Source of the DNA: Pseudidiomarina atlantica
GTDB taxonomy: Bacteria; Pseudomonadota; Gammaproteobacteria; Enterobacterales; Alteromonadaceae
NCBI RefSeq assembly: GCF_000753735.1
Contig: NZ_JPIN01000007.1
Span: 1 to 64,000, forward strand
DNA length: 64,000 bases
Direction of reading: 5' to 3'
Position 1 is the first letter of the stretch. Each line of letters begins with the position of its first letter. Below are positions 19,532 through 27,160 of the stretch, piece after piece. The translations under genes and the position numbers were made by a program. The notes under the pieces are model-generated. The model ran no database searches and had not been told where the DNA came from. It saw only the letters and a list, made by a program, of their open reading frames with translations.

Positions 19532-20254
19532 TTAGGGGCAGTTATGACAGGTACGTTTATATTCTTGCTCGAACTCATCTTGGAACGGAATCTGCAAACT
19601 CTGCGCCAATTGATGATTGGTAATTTGAAAGGTTCGTAAATCACTTTCCGACAGCCAGTAGATTCCATTATGCGGAGCCGACGTGATTGAAAACCAGTAG
19701 AAATCGTCGACTCCTAACATTCTTTGGATATAGTCGCGATGCAGGTCGTGCGCTTCGTCGTGTCTCGGAAAGTCCTTTGCCTGTTTACATTGACGTGAAT
19801 TGCCGTCGCCAGAGCATTGCGCCCATGAGTGCACGCCGACATGCGCGCCCTCACCCACCGAACGACGAGCGCCGGACAAGAACAAACTTACTCCACCGGA
19901 AGCGGCTACGCCGTTCGCCATCAGATGCGTATCGAGGCCTTGCTGGCGAATGTAATGTCCGAGCTTGATCGTATCGCGATCGTTGATAGAACCGCCATTT
20001 GCGGTGAGCACAATCAATTCGATTTCGGGTGAGTCTTGCAATATGGCAATGACTTTATCTGACGTATAGGCATCAAATGTACCGAGCAGAAAGAGCGCTT
20101 GATCGACCTTTTCGACTACCGTTTGGCTTTTTGATTCCGCTTTACCGCTGTTTGCGTCGTTTATGTTTGCTAGGGCTGTTGATACGCCTACCGGAATTAA
20201 TAGTCCGGTACCGAGCAGAACGGCGCTGAGTGCTTTTTTGACGCGAGTTCGCAT
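19532..20254 (-). CDS. Secreted ClpP/crotonase-fold protein
   Basis: This 240-residue protein has a signal peptide or N-terminal anchor (MRTRVKKALSAVLLG..., about 29 residues). The rest resembles the ClpP-like periplasmic proteins of COG3904. LTANGGSIND fits the oxyanion loop, NGVAASGGVSLFLSGA holds a candidate nucleophile Ser, and GAHVGVHSW a candidate His. Catalysis is therefore plausible but unproven. The ATG at 20254 has AGGA 8 bases upstream; a GTG further up (20293) would overlap the upstream GFA gene and add residues before the signal peptide. Confidence 0.72.
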   Translation of the reverse strand: MRTRVKKALSAVLLGTGLLIPVGVSTALANINDANSGKAESKSQTVVEKVDQALFLLGTFDAYTSDKVIAILQDSPEIELIVLTANGGSINDRDTIKLGHYIRQQGLDTHLMANGVAASGGVSLFLSGARRSVGEGAHVGVHSWAQCSGDGNSRQCKQAKDFPRHDEAHDLHRDYIQRMLGVDDFYWFSITSAPHNGIYWLSESDLRTFQITNHQLAQSLQIPFQDEFEQEYKRTCHNCP

Positions 20255-20285
20255 TTTATAAATCCTATTTGATGTCGTCTGCTCG

Positions 20286-20693
20286 CTAACCACGATCCGC
20301 AGGGTGATTCACGCCATCATAGGTCGGAATACCGTCAATTTTTAGCGGGTTAATACCTTCTAAGCATGCCACATTAAAGCCATATTGGCTTGGGTTTGAG
20401 CGGCGCTGATGATGGGTGTAAATGCCACATTTGGAGCAAAAATAATGCTTTGCCGTTCGTGTATTGAATTGATAAAGCGTCAGCAATTCCGCACCCTTCA
20501 CGATATTGATACCTGACAAAGGAACTGACGCAGCTATGGCGCCTCTTCTACGACACATAGAGCAATCGCACCGACGCACGTCAACAAGACCGTCGGGCAA
20601 AGTTAATTCAATCTCTACCGCGCCACAGTGACACGTAGCTTTGTGCTTCGCTTGAATGGGAACGCCATCTACTTGTTTTAGGTTTAGGGTCAT
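20286..20693 (-). CDS. GFA/CENP-V family zinc protein, second member
   Basis: This 135-residue protein has the GFA cysteines C21/C23, C42/C44/C47 and C86/C89, with the C-terminal CGIYTHHQRRSNP motif common in the family. Substrate is unknown. It lies 31 bases upstream of the ClpP-like gene and may be co-transcribed with it. Confidence 0.82.
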   Translation of the reverse strand: MTLNLKQVDGVPIQAKHKATCHCGAVEIELTLPDGLVDVRRCDCSMCRRRGAIAASVPLSGINIVKGAELLTLYQFNTRTAKHYFCSKCGIYTHHQRRSNPSQYGFNVACLEGINPLKIDGIPTYDGVNHPADRG

Positions 20694-20786
20694 ACTTAAG
20701 TCCTTTGGCTAGGTAGACACTAGTTGCGCGTGCCAATGCATCTCTTACATGCGAGTAAAATACTGAAATGCGGTAGCCACTGTCTC

Positions 20787-22052
20787 TTATTCAATCCGAA
20801 AATCATCATGCAGTTTCGACCAATGCGCTCGTAGTGTCTTTTTGTGTGCTTCGTGTATAGGCAGTTCGGTTAATAGCTGAGGCCAAGCTGAACGCGCTTT
20901 TTCTAAGGTATCAATTAGGTGAACCTTAATCGCCTGCCAAGGTAGACCAACACGATTAGACCAAGTTTCAAACGAAGTCATATTGACCTGATACCAATTC
21001 TTATTTCCGGCCATGTTCAGCGCAAATTCTGTCTCGTCGTTGACGTACGGTAACGTTGAAACGATATCGTAGGCAGGTGATAACTTTGGCCGCTGCGGAT
21101 CAGTATAAATTACTGACCAATTTTTAAGATGGGCATCACCATTAGCAAGCAATATATTCACTAGCAAACGCCGCGCCATTTGCTGAACGTCTTTTAAAGC
21201 TTGATGGCTAGACGAATAAAGTGCATCAGCGATTTGTTCGTAATTATGCTTTTTATACTTCTCATGGGGGTACACACCGAAAATTTGCGCAAAATCTTCG
21301 GTGTGAATGCGTTGCCCATGGCTTCTATCAAATCGCTTAATCGCATAAGCATGTTGCTCATTGGGCAACTGAATATTCGGTAAGTTATCTAGGTCAGATA
21401 ATTTAACTAACTTTATTTCTGGAATATCAACACCGACGGCCTCCGCGAGGCGCATCGCCGAGAATTCATTGTAAGGCACATATTTGTGCACAGTCGACGG
21501 TGTCTTGATGATCCAGCTATCCTGGTTCGCATCAGTGCCGATGTTAAATCGACCGTCCTGATTCCGAACTGAGGAAAACTTCATCTGCACACCAGCTAAG
21601 GAAAACTTAGTTTGCGAATGCTCAACATCTATCTGTACCGCTTCAACTTGTTCACGATGATCGAGCGCCCACGCAGGCATTTGGCCAACAACGATAGGCG
21701 CTGCAATTACACCACCAGGTAAACTACCTGCCATGTGCACCAGCAAAATGAATTCATTATCAATGTGGACTTTCAGTGACTGCGCCATCCATTGTCTCAA
21801 TGCTCCCTCGGGCAACAAGTTCGACAAGACTGGCGGCAGGCGTTGTGAACTGATGAGCGGTTGCTGAAGGTAGCGTTCATCGATTAACTGCGACATAGTG
21901 AATGTATTGCGCTTAGGGCCAGGCAACGCTATATAATTTGGAGAGAATACGAAGATGTTCTTGCCACCCGAATAATGTGAGATGACACCAACTTCTTGAT
22001 TGTTGATGCTCAGCATGAGGCCTTCAACATACTCTTTGCGTTTCGTATTCAT
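20787..22052 (-). CDS. hipA: HipA-family toxin kinase
   Basis: This 421-residue protein matches type II HipA toxins, Ser/Thr kinases that in E. coli inactivate GltX. The N-terminal subdomain (FSPNYIALP...LLPEGALR), the FSLAGVQMKFS segment, the catalytic NGDAHLKNWS and the SPAYDIVSTLPY metal-binding segment are all present, so an active kinase is expected. It begins 5 bases after hipB. Whether this HipA targets GltX (encoded at 1.4 kb) is not shown. Confidence 0.88.
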   Translation of the reverse strand: MNTKRKEYVEGLMLSINNQEVGVISHYSGGKNIFVFSPNYIALPGPKRNTFTMSQLIDERYLQQPLISSQRLPPVLSNLLPEGALRQWMAQSLKVHIDNEFILLVHMAGSLPGGVIAAPIVVGQMPAWALDHREQVEAVQIDVEHSQTKFSLAGVQMKFSSVRNQDGRFNIGTDANQDSWIIKTPSTVHKYVPYNEFSAMRLAEAVGVDIPEIKLVKLSDLDNLPNIQLPNEQHAYAIKRFDRSHGQRIHTEDFAQIFGVYPHEKYKKHNYEQIADALYSSSHQALKDVQQMARRLLVNILLANGDAHLKNWSVIYTDPQRPKLSPAYDIVSTLPYVNDETEFALNMAGNKNWYQVNMTSFETWSNRVGLPWQAIKVHLIDTLEKARSAWPQLLTELPIHEAHKKTLRAHWSKLHDDFRIE

Positions 22053-22057
22053 GGCCG

Positions 22058-22342
22058 TTAGTCCTCAAGATGCTTATGCTTACCAGCCCACACATTTTCA
22101 GACTCTGCGTTTGTTGGTGTCGTACGTTTGCTATCGATGCTAGTAGGATCTGAAATCGACAACTCCAAGCCTAAACCCACAAGAATACGCAACAAGGTCG
22201 AAACTTTTAGGTCCTGCCCTGACTCAACGCGCTGATACTGTTGCTGCGACATGCCAATCAGCATACGCATGTCTTTTTGTGACAGTCCTCGTTTCTTGCG
22301 CTCTTCGACTAGTAGTTCGCTAAGCTCTTTCAACGTTTTCAT
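22058..22342 (-). CDS. hipB: HipB-family antitoxin, HTH DNA-binding protein
   Basis: This 94-residue protein has an XRE-type helix-turn-helix (KRGLSQKDMRMLIGMSQQQY, about residues 16-36) and a disordered tail. It should neutralise HipA and repress the operon. The ATG at 22342 has AGGT 7 bases upstream; the frame stays open 12 codons further up without a good RBS. Confidence 0.85.
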   Translation of the reverse strand: MKTLKELSELLVEERKKRGLSQKDMRMLIGMSQQQYQRVESGQDLKVSTLLRILVGLGLELSISDPTSIDSKRTTPTNAESENVWAGKHKHLED

Positions 22343-22374
22343 GAAACAACCTATGTATTGTTTTTTCTCAATAT

Positions 22375-22450
22375 ACAACTTATACGCTGTATTTTTACGA
22401 AAAACAACTTTTATAATGTTTACGTTCTTGGATTACAACTCCTAGGTTGT
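22375..22450 (-). promoter_or_regulatory. hipBA promoter with repeated ACAACT elements
   Basis: On the minus strand TTGTAA (22433-22438) and TATAAA (22410-22415) are 17 bases apart. The plus strand carries ACAACT at 22375, 22404 and 22435, that is every 29-31 bases, and the last copy forms ACAAC-N6-GTTGT (22435-22450) over the -35. These are candidate HipB operators; the E. coli HipB consensus is not seen. Confidence 0.55.
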
Positions 22451-22490
22451 TATGTTGACGCTCGGTAGAAGCGAATAAATTTGAGAGCTT

Positions 22491-22526
22491 GATAGTCAGC
22501 TTTGTGCCAGGAGCGGACGTTAACGC
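22491..22526 (-). repeat. Dispersed repeat, copy A
   Basis: The segment reading GTCAGCTTTGTGCCA then AGCGGACGTTAACGC on the plus strand is shared, with changes, with 25026-25060 and 31943-31980. All three have the same orientation and lie at ends of accessory modules. Confidence 0.55.
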
Positions 22527-22564
22527 GGAGCGCGCCGGCACACTTTAGTGCCTCCGAGTTACGC
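22518..22564 (-). other. attC-like hairpin, degenerate
   Basis: Minus strand: TAAC-TCGGAG and CTCCGC-GTTA pair at 9 of 10 positions around an inner GCAC/GTGC stem, ending in GTTAACG. The layout resembles a short attC, but its left end does not match the start of any visible cassette, so it may be a remnant. Confidence 0.4.
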
Positions 22565-22570
22565 GAATTG

Positions 22571-22897
22571 TTATAAATTTTCTCGGACAAACTGCTCAAC
22601 GCTGAGATGCCGTCCCTTGCTTTGGTAATGTCCATCTAAGGCATAGGCCATCTTTTCCAGCGGAGCGTTGTTATACCCAAAATATTGAATCTCTCGAATG
22701 TAGCGCTCGATGAAACCTTGAGGAGCGAGCTCTCGCCACTGCAACACATGAACCAACTCGTGGAAGTGAACCCGAAGCTCGTTTGCAGCCTCTTTCTTTA
22801 TGTAATAGGTATCATTGTAGGTAATACCTGCTACGTCCATGTCGACCAGCGTACGGCTAAGCCCAGGCACACCGCCAGCACCAGGCCTGTTACCCAC
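22571..22897 (-). CDS. Zincin-like cassette protein (HELVH motif), start uncertain
   Basis: This soluble protein of up to 108 residues carries HELVHVLQW, a HExxH zinc-binding motif, followed by FIERYIREIQYFGYNNAPLEKMAYALD. Small proteins with this arrangement occur in cassette arrays; their function is unknown. The start shown is a GTG with no clear RBS, and the frame opens only at 22930. An RBS-preceded ATG at 22983 opens a signal-peptide ORF in another frame over the same region, so the gene may be one secreted protein broken by a frameshift. Confidence 0.6.
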   Translation of the reverse strand: MGNRPGAGGVPGLSRTLVDMDVAGITYNDTYYIKKEAANELRVHFHELVHVLQWRELAPQGFIERYIREIQYFGYNNAPLEKMAYALDGHYQSKGRHLSVEQFVRENL

Positions 22898-22983
22898 AGA
22901 TTCTGCTGCGAAGGCATTTTGTCTGACACCTCAGCGAATACTGGGAAAGGTAACAGTAGTAACAAGGTAAGTCTTCGGAGCAT
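22831..22983 (-). pseudogene. Signal-peptide ORF overlapping the zincin-like gene
   Basis: ATG at 22983 follows AAGGAAG and encodes 50 residues: a clear signal peptide (MLRRLTLLLLLPFPVFA) and a short tail that runs into a frame with no known similarity. Read together with the zincin-like frame it would make a secreted metalloprotein; read alone it is a small membrane peptide. Frameshift is the favoured explanation but is not proven. Confidence 0.4.
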
Positions 22984-23036
22984 GTTCTTCCTTAAATAAT
23001 TCAATGACCCAGCGCAACTGACTGACTCCATGAAGT

Positions 23037-23504
23037 TTACTGACACAGTTCCGCGAACTTCCCATTTAACAGCGTTTTTAAGTCGCTCGGGCTCAGCTCC
23101 AGATCGACCCCTCGGCGACCGGCGCTAACAAAGATTGAAGTATGGCGATCCGCCGATATATCAATGACCGTTCTCAGGCGTTTCTTTTGACCTAGTGGGC
23201 TGACCCCGCCCAGAACATATCCTGTCGAGCGTTCTACATCAGATTTTGTAGCCATCAGAGCACGTTTAGCGCCAAGCGCTTTTGCCGCAAGTTTGAGGCT
23301 AAGCCTGGATAGCACGGGAATAATGGCGACAGCCAATTCGCTGTCATCAAGACACACCACCAGGGTTTTAAATACCTGCTCTGCAGGCGCACCCAGTTTC
23401 TCTGCCGCTTCAGCACCATAAGACGACACCGACGCATCATGAACGTACTCATGCACTGTGTGCCCTATTTGATGTTTCTTAGCTATATTAATTGCAGGAG
23501 TCAT
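23037..23504 (-). CDS. YbaK/EbsC-type aminoacyl-tRNA deacylase
   Basis: This 155-residue cytoplasmic protein matches the YbaK family, which hydrolyses Cys-tRNA(Pro) and similar mischarged tRNAs in trans. The GGVSPLGQKKRLRTVID segment and the Lys in VFKTLVV are family marks. It lies directly after the attC of the glyoxalase cassette, in the same direction, so it is probably a cassette gene whose own attC is lost or unrecognisable. Confidence 0.85.
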   Translation of the reverse strand: MTPAINIAKKHQIGHTVHEYVHDASVSSYGAEAAEKLGAPAEQVFKTLVVCLDDSELAVAIIPVLSRLSLKLAAKALGAKRALMATKSDVERSTGYVLGGVSPLGQKKRLRTVIDISADRHTSIFVSAGRRGVDLELSPSDLKTLLNGKFAELCQ

Positions 23505-23649
23505 TATTGTGCGCTCACCTAAAATCCGAAGTCAATGCCGTGCTTATGGCGATTCGCCTGGCTTTTTTCGTCATCAAACTCGAAAATGTTCATGAGTATA
23601 AATTATTCCTTTTTTTACTCATTTGGCAAGATAGCTAGAAAGGAGTGGC

Positions 23650-23735
23650 TGCTAACGCCGCTAAGCACGCGCGGCTACGGAATGGAGGCGAAGCCGCAAT
23701 GCAGTAGACGTCGCCGTGACTTGCATGGTTATGTG
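23650..23735 (-). other. attC site of the glyoxalase-fold cassette
   Basis: Minus strand: R'' CACATAAC (23728-23735) at one end and core G/TTAGCA (23650-23656) at the other, 86 bases in all. R'' is the exact complement of GTTATGTG, the first bases of the same cassette at 24116-24109. The ends pair imperfectly and a GCGGCT/AGCCGC stem lies inside. The gene's TAA stop is inside R'', as is common in cassettes. Confidence 0.75.
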
Positions 23736-24115
23736 GTTGTGCGTTCATTGAACAAGATTCTGTTTGAAAACGGATCTACCACTTCAAACACCCTGTCGCC
23801 CCACGGTGCTGCTGTAATTTCCGGCCTGGAGTATCTGTAGCCTCGCGACGTTATTTCGTGGTGCAACGCCTCAAGCTCATCCGTATTCACAAACGTTTTG
23901 GAACCGGGAGTGCAATCACCTGAATGCTCACTCAGATGAAAGACCAGATCGCCTCGGGAAACCTGCATATAGATAGGGAAGCCCGCCTCAAAGCGGTGCT
24001 CCCAATCCAAGGACATACCGAGAAATTCCAGATAGAACTCCTTGGCCTTTGCCTCATCGAAAATCCGAATAATCGGGATGGCTTTAAACTGCATCCATGC
24101 TCTCCTTACACATAA
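23656..24115 (-). mobile_element. Gene cassette: glyoxalase-fold protein
   Basis: 460-base unit running from the T after the core at 24116 to the G of the next core at 23656. It holds one ORF with RBS plus an attC site, the standard build of an integron gene cassette. It can only be mobilised by an integrase supplied from elsewhere. Confidence 0.72.
23729..24094 (-). CDS. Glyoxalase/bleomycin-resistance superfamily protein
   Basis: This 121-residue single-domain VOC protein has the beta-alpha-beta-beta-beta modules: KAIPIIRIFDEAKAKEFYLEFLG, then GDLVFHLSEHSGD, then VVDPFSNRILFNE. Similar cassette proteins are annotated as bleomycin-binding or fosfomycin-type proteins, but ligand cannot be read from sequence. 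AAGGAG lies 8-9 bases before the ATG and only 6 bases after the cassette junction, so it probably has little room for its own promoter. Confidence 0.82.
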   Translation of the reverse strand: MQFKAIPIIRIFDEAKAKEFYLEFLGMSLDWEHRFEAGFPIYMQVSRGDLVFHLSEHSGDCTPGSKTFVNTDELEALHHEITSRGYRYSRPEITAAPWGDRVFEVVDPFSNRILFNERTTT

Positions 24116-24228
24116 CGCCCGGCACAGCGGCAGCCGTAACGGAGCGGTTTTGTGTTAATGTTTGAGCGCAGCGAGTAACACAAAACCGCGTAGTGTAGGC
24201 TGTCCGCCTGCTGCCGATTGTTAGATGC
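24110..24228 (-). other. attC site of the Qac cassette, with long inner hairpin
   Basis: Minus strand: R'' CATCTAAC (24222-24229) followed by AATCGGCAGC, and GCTGTGCCGGGC before the core G/TTATGT (24110-24116). R'' is the exact complement of GTTAGATG at 24679-24672, the start of the same cassette. The centre holds a perfect 14-bp stem, GCGGTTTTGTGTTA with TAACACAAAACCGC. At about 120 bases it resembles the long attC sites of marine gammaproteobacteria. Confidence 0.82.
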
Positions 24229-24678
24229 CAGTGCCACTTAATGAACGCTTGCCTTAGAAAGCAAATTTAAAACCAATACACCGCAAACTATTAAACTAAT
24301 ACCCACGAAACCCCATGCATCAATCTTTTGCCCGTAAAGCCCCCATGCAACAGCAGTGACTAATACTACGCCAAGGCCAGACCAAACTGCATAGGCCACC
24401 CCTACAGGAATAGACTTCAAGACCAATGAAAGGAAATAAAATGCAATTCCATAGCCAACAATTACGATGAAAGATGGTACGAGCTTCGTAAAACCTTCAC
24501 TGGACTTTAATGCAGATGTTGCAACTACCTCTCCAAGAATCGAAATAGTAAGAAATAACCAGCTTTTCATGATCCGCCTCCAATATGATTCGAAGGGAGT
24601 ATATGTCTTTTTCTCTTAAAATTGCAGTCTTGAAGAAAAAAATTATTCGTGCGCAACTTTCCGGTTAATTACATCTAA
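24116..24678 (-). mobile_element. Gene cassette: Qac-type efflux pump
   Basis: 563-base unit from the T after core GTTAGAT (24673-24679) to the core G at 24116, containing one SMR gene and its attC. The site upstream of 24679 does not fold as a second attC in an obvious way, so it could be a degenerate attC or an old attI. Confidence 0.75.
24238..24570 (-). CDS. Small multidrug resistance pump, QacE/QacH type
   Basis: This 110-residue protein has four membrane segments. The essential Glu lies in [14 protein letters not shown] (Glu14), and [21 protein letters not shown] and [10 protein letters not shown] are near-identical to what I recall of integron-borne QacE/QacF/QacH proteins. It should expel quaternary ammonium compounds and dyes as a proton-driven antiparallel dimer. 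A GGAGG RBS precedes the ATG by 7 bases. A TATACT hexamer at 24599-24604 may be an own promoter, with no good -35. Confidence 0.9.
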   Translation of the reverse strand: MKSWLFLTISILGEVVATSALKSSEGFTKLVPSFIVIVGYGIAFYFLSLVLKSIPVGVAYAVWSGLGVVLVTAVAWGLYGQKIDAWGFVGISLIVCGVLVLNLLSKASVH

Positions 24679-24679
24679 C

Positions 24680-25025
24680 ATTTGTATATTGTGCGTGCGC
24701 GTTTAGCAACTCGTCCAATTGATGGTTTTCAGCTCTTAACTTACTGAGCAAGCAGGCATTCCTAACTTGAAAGAATCCGAGTTAGCAAAGGCAATTTGAG
24801 CATGCTCAGTTACACTCTACCGATCGCACAATATCCAACTTTTATTTTTTTGTTATGTCATTGACAGTAAACGACTTAAATAAAAAACACAACAGCAAAA
24901 CGCGCAATATTCCCAAAGTGAATGTGCCGTGCATCGCTAGCGACACCGACACTTACTAATAACGGGCGGCTAGTCACTAGTTGGATTAGGCCGAAAATCA
25001 TAAGGTCTGCTTTTCGCTCGTTGCT
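24680..25025. other. Gene-free stretch beside the cassette array
   Basis: No protein gene is supported here. It is AT-rich and contains the palindrome TGAGCATGCTCA (24797-24808). It separates the left cassette boundary from the end of the lipid A island; no intI open frame or fragment is seen on either strand. Confidence 0.55.
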
Positions 25026-25060
25026 GACCGCCAGCATAGTGCCAACAGCGGACGCTAGCA
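25026..25060 (-). repeat. Dispersed repeat, copy B
   Basis: Plus-strand GCCAGCATAGTGCCAACAGC followed by GGACGCTAGCAC aligns with the copies at 22491-22526 and 31943-31980. It lies about 60 bases after the end of the sensor kinase gene, at the edge of the lipid A island. Confidence 0.5.
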
Positions 25061-25118
25061 CCTCATGATATTAATTGTTAGAGGCACCAACAGTAAAATA
25101 CGATCACTTCCCAAGGTT

Positions 25119-26498
25119 TCACTTAGGTAACTCTATGTGCACTTCAAGCCCCGTGGGATGTGAGTTGTTGAATGAAATTTTTCCATGGTGCAGTTGCACT
25201 ATCTTTTGTGTAATCGACAGGCCTAAACCAGCGCCTGATACAGCACTATGTTCTTGAAGTCGATAGAAGCGCTCCCCCAACCGCTCAAGTGTTTCTTTAG
25301 GGACACCCTTGCCTTCATCAGCAACCTTGATAATGACTCTGTTAGCAGTCTCGAGCGCGACTACCTGTATTTTCGAACCTTTCGGCGAAAATTTCATTGC
25401 ATTGGACAACAGGTTGGTTAAAACACTAACGATAAGAGTTTCGTCACAAATTATTCGAATAGAGGAAACATCAATGTGCCATTGGTGATTTTCCACTTTA
25501 TTGATTGGTAAGTGATTTAGCGCCAAAGAGACCAACTTACTGATTTCAACTTCCTCAAACTTTTCAGTAAAGTTTAGGCTATCAAGCCGATTCAACAACA
25601 ACAGTTGATTAACAAGGCGTGACATTCGCTCCACGGAGTTAAAAATGGACCTGCCAGAGTGCTTGGCATCGTCAAGTGAATCAGCTGAAATGACATTTTC
25701 GGCGTGTACTTGGATTGCGCTTAACGGTGTGCGCAGTTCGTGAGAAGCATCAGCGACAAACCGCTTTTCGCGTTCCGAGAACATTTTAATTTGATGCAAC
25801 AACCGATTGAGTGCTTGCCGGATCGGAACTAACTCATTAGGCAGTTCGGACTCAACTGGCGACAAATTATTTAACTCCCTAGCTCTTAGGTCTGCAGCAA
25901 AACGTTTTACGGGTTTTAGGACAATATAAACGATGAGGAGTATTAATAGGCTAATTGGAACCCACATTAATAATAGTGGATAGAGTTGCTCTGAGGCCAA
26001 GTAGCCACTCAGCTCACCTCGAACATCCTGACGCTGAAAAGTATGAACCCATATGCCTTTGGATTCCTCGAAGTAGCTAAAGATAAACCACGTGTTTTTG
26101 TCACTCTTTAATGTATGGTAACCCGCTTCTAAACCCTTAAGGTTCAATGATTGAGCCTGGTTTGTTGAAGCCAGCAAATTACCGTCGACATTGTAAATTT
26201 GATAGCCAATCTTAGACTCGTATTTATGGCCGCTGGGACCTTTTTCTTCAGCGTAGCTATCCTCTCCGGTATCATCATATTGCGATATCGGAATTATTTG
26301 AGTGACAGACAGTTTATTTTTAGCGGGCGCATAAAACGTTGCGAGCGACTTTGCGGTCTGAGCAAGTTGTGCATCAAAAACCTCATCCAGCTCATGCAGA
26401 ATATCTCTGTAACTCGCCCAAGCCGTGACGGCAAGTACAGTAACCACGGCTAAGTTGATGCCAACAACCAATGAGCGACGAAGTGACCACAGGCTCAT
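25119..26498 (-). CDS. PmrB/QseC-like sensor histidine kinase
   Basis: This 459-residue inner membrane kinase has a first membrane segment at about residues 10-30, a periplasmic domain of roughly 150 residues, a second segment (PLLLMWVPISLLILLIVYIVL) and a HAMP-like linker. The phospho-acceptor is in FVADASHELRTPLSAI (His near residue 250), and the ATP-binding N box LLSNAMKFSPKG and GAGLGLSI follow. Its place next to a PmrA-like regulator and an eptA-like gene suggests that it senses cationic peptides, metals or pH; the signal is not known. It overlaps the regulator by 4 bases. Confidence 0.88.
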   Translation of the reverse strand: MSLWSLRRSLVVGINLAVVTVLAVTAWASYRDILHELDEVFDAQLAQTAKSLATFYAPAKNKLSVTQIIPISQYDDTGEDSYAEEKGPSGHKYESKIGYQIYNVDGNLLASTNQAQSLNLKGLEAGYHTLKSDKNTWFIFSYFEESKGIWVHTFQRQDVRGELSGYLASEQLYPLLLMWVPISLLILLIVYIVLKPVKRFAADLRARELNNLSPVESELPNELVPIRQALNRLLHQIKMFSEREKRFVADASHELRTPLSAIQVHAENVISADSLDDAKHSGRSIFNSVERMSRLVNQLLLLNRLDSLNFTEKFEEVEISKLVSLALNHLPINKVENHQWHIDVSSIRIICDETLIVSVLTNLLSNAMKFSPKGSKIQVVALETANRVIIKVADEGKGVPKETLERLGERFYRLQEHSAVSGAGLGLSITQKIVQLHHGKISFNNSHPTGLEVHIELPK

Positions 26499-27160
26499 GA
26501 TGACGCATCTTGTAAGCGATAACCTAGGCCTCTTATCGTTGAGATAAGATTACCATCGATTTTCTTGCGTAAATGGTGAATGTGTACTTCCAGCGAATTA
26601 CTCTCATGTTCGCCTCCCCAGCCATAGCATGCATTCGCTAATTGCTCTTTACTCACTATTTTTCCTTTGTGTAGCGCTAACTGTTTCAGTAACAACCACT
26701 CAAGCCGAGTTAAATTAATCATTTTGTCACGAAAACGGCATTCCTGTGATGAAAGGTCAATATTCAGTTGCCCACAGGTTATAATATCGTTTAAGTGTTG
26801 GTTTGCTTTGCGAACCTGCACTCGAATACGCGCTTCTAATTCGCGTAATTCAAAAGGCTTAACCACATAGTCGTTGGCGCCTTCGTTTAATGCCAGTACT
26901 TTAGTATCAATATCATCCCACGCTGTAAGTACGAGAATCGGGATTTCTTGGCCTGCTTTCCTTAACTTTTTAATCAGTGGTACGGCATTTCCATCGGGCA
27001 GTCCGAGATCAAATATTGCAAGGTCAAATTTATCTGTCCTAAGGGCGCTCTCAGCTTCAGACAAGTTTGCCGCTAGCTCAACCAGGTATCCCATTCGGCC
27101 TAGACCCTTGATTATTCCCTCAGCCAAATGCTTATCATCTTCTAGGAGTAGCAAACGCAT
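26495..27160 (-). CDS. PmrA/QseB-like OmpR-family response regulator
   Basis: This 221-residue regulator has a receiver domain (acidic residues in LLEDD, phospho-acceptor Asp51 in FDLGLPDG, Lys in VVKPFELRELEARI) and an OmpR-type winged helix ending in VHIHHLRKKI and TIRGLGYRL. MRLLLLEDD is the usual family start, giving ATG at 27160, 26 bases inside the end of the eptA-like gene. An ATG at 27175 is an alternative. It is the natural candidate to bind the PmrA-box sequence at 29796-29812. Confidence 0.88.
   Translation of the reverse strand: MRLLLLEDDKHLAEGIIKGLGRMGYLVELAANLSEAESALRTDKFDLAIFDLGLPDGNAVPLIKKLRKAGQEIPILVLTAWDDIDTKVLALNEGANDYVVKPFELRELEARIRVQVRKANQHLNDIITCGQLNIDLSSQECRFRDKMINLTRLEWLLLKQLALHKGKIVSKEQLANACYGWGGEHESNSLEVHIHHLRKKIDGNLISTIRGLGYRLQDASS

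Noticed and set aside
22449-22457. GTTATGTTG as a further cassette junction in the hipB promoter
   Set aside because: No folded attC accompanies it and hipBA lacks a second boundary.
22450-22635. 61-codon open frame on the minus strand between the zincin-like gene and hipB
   Set aside because: It lies over the attC-like hairpin and repeat copy A and overlaps the zincin-like gene; no RBS or motif.
24876-25061. 61-codon open frame near repeat copy B
   Set aside because: Low-complexity, no RBS and no similarity; it crosses the repeat.
22379-25118. Integron integrase gene
   Set aside because: All six frames were checked for the tyrosine-recombinase R-H-R-Y pattern; nothing was found in the window.
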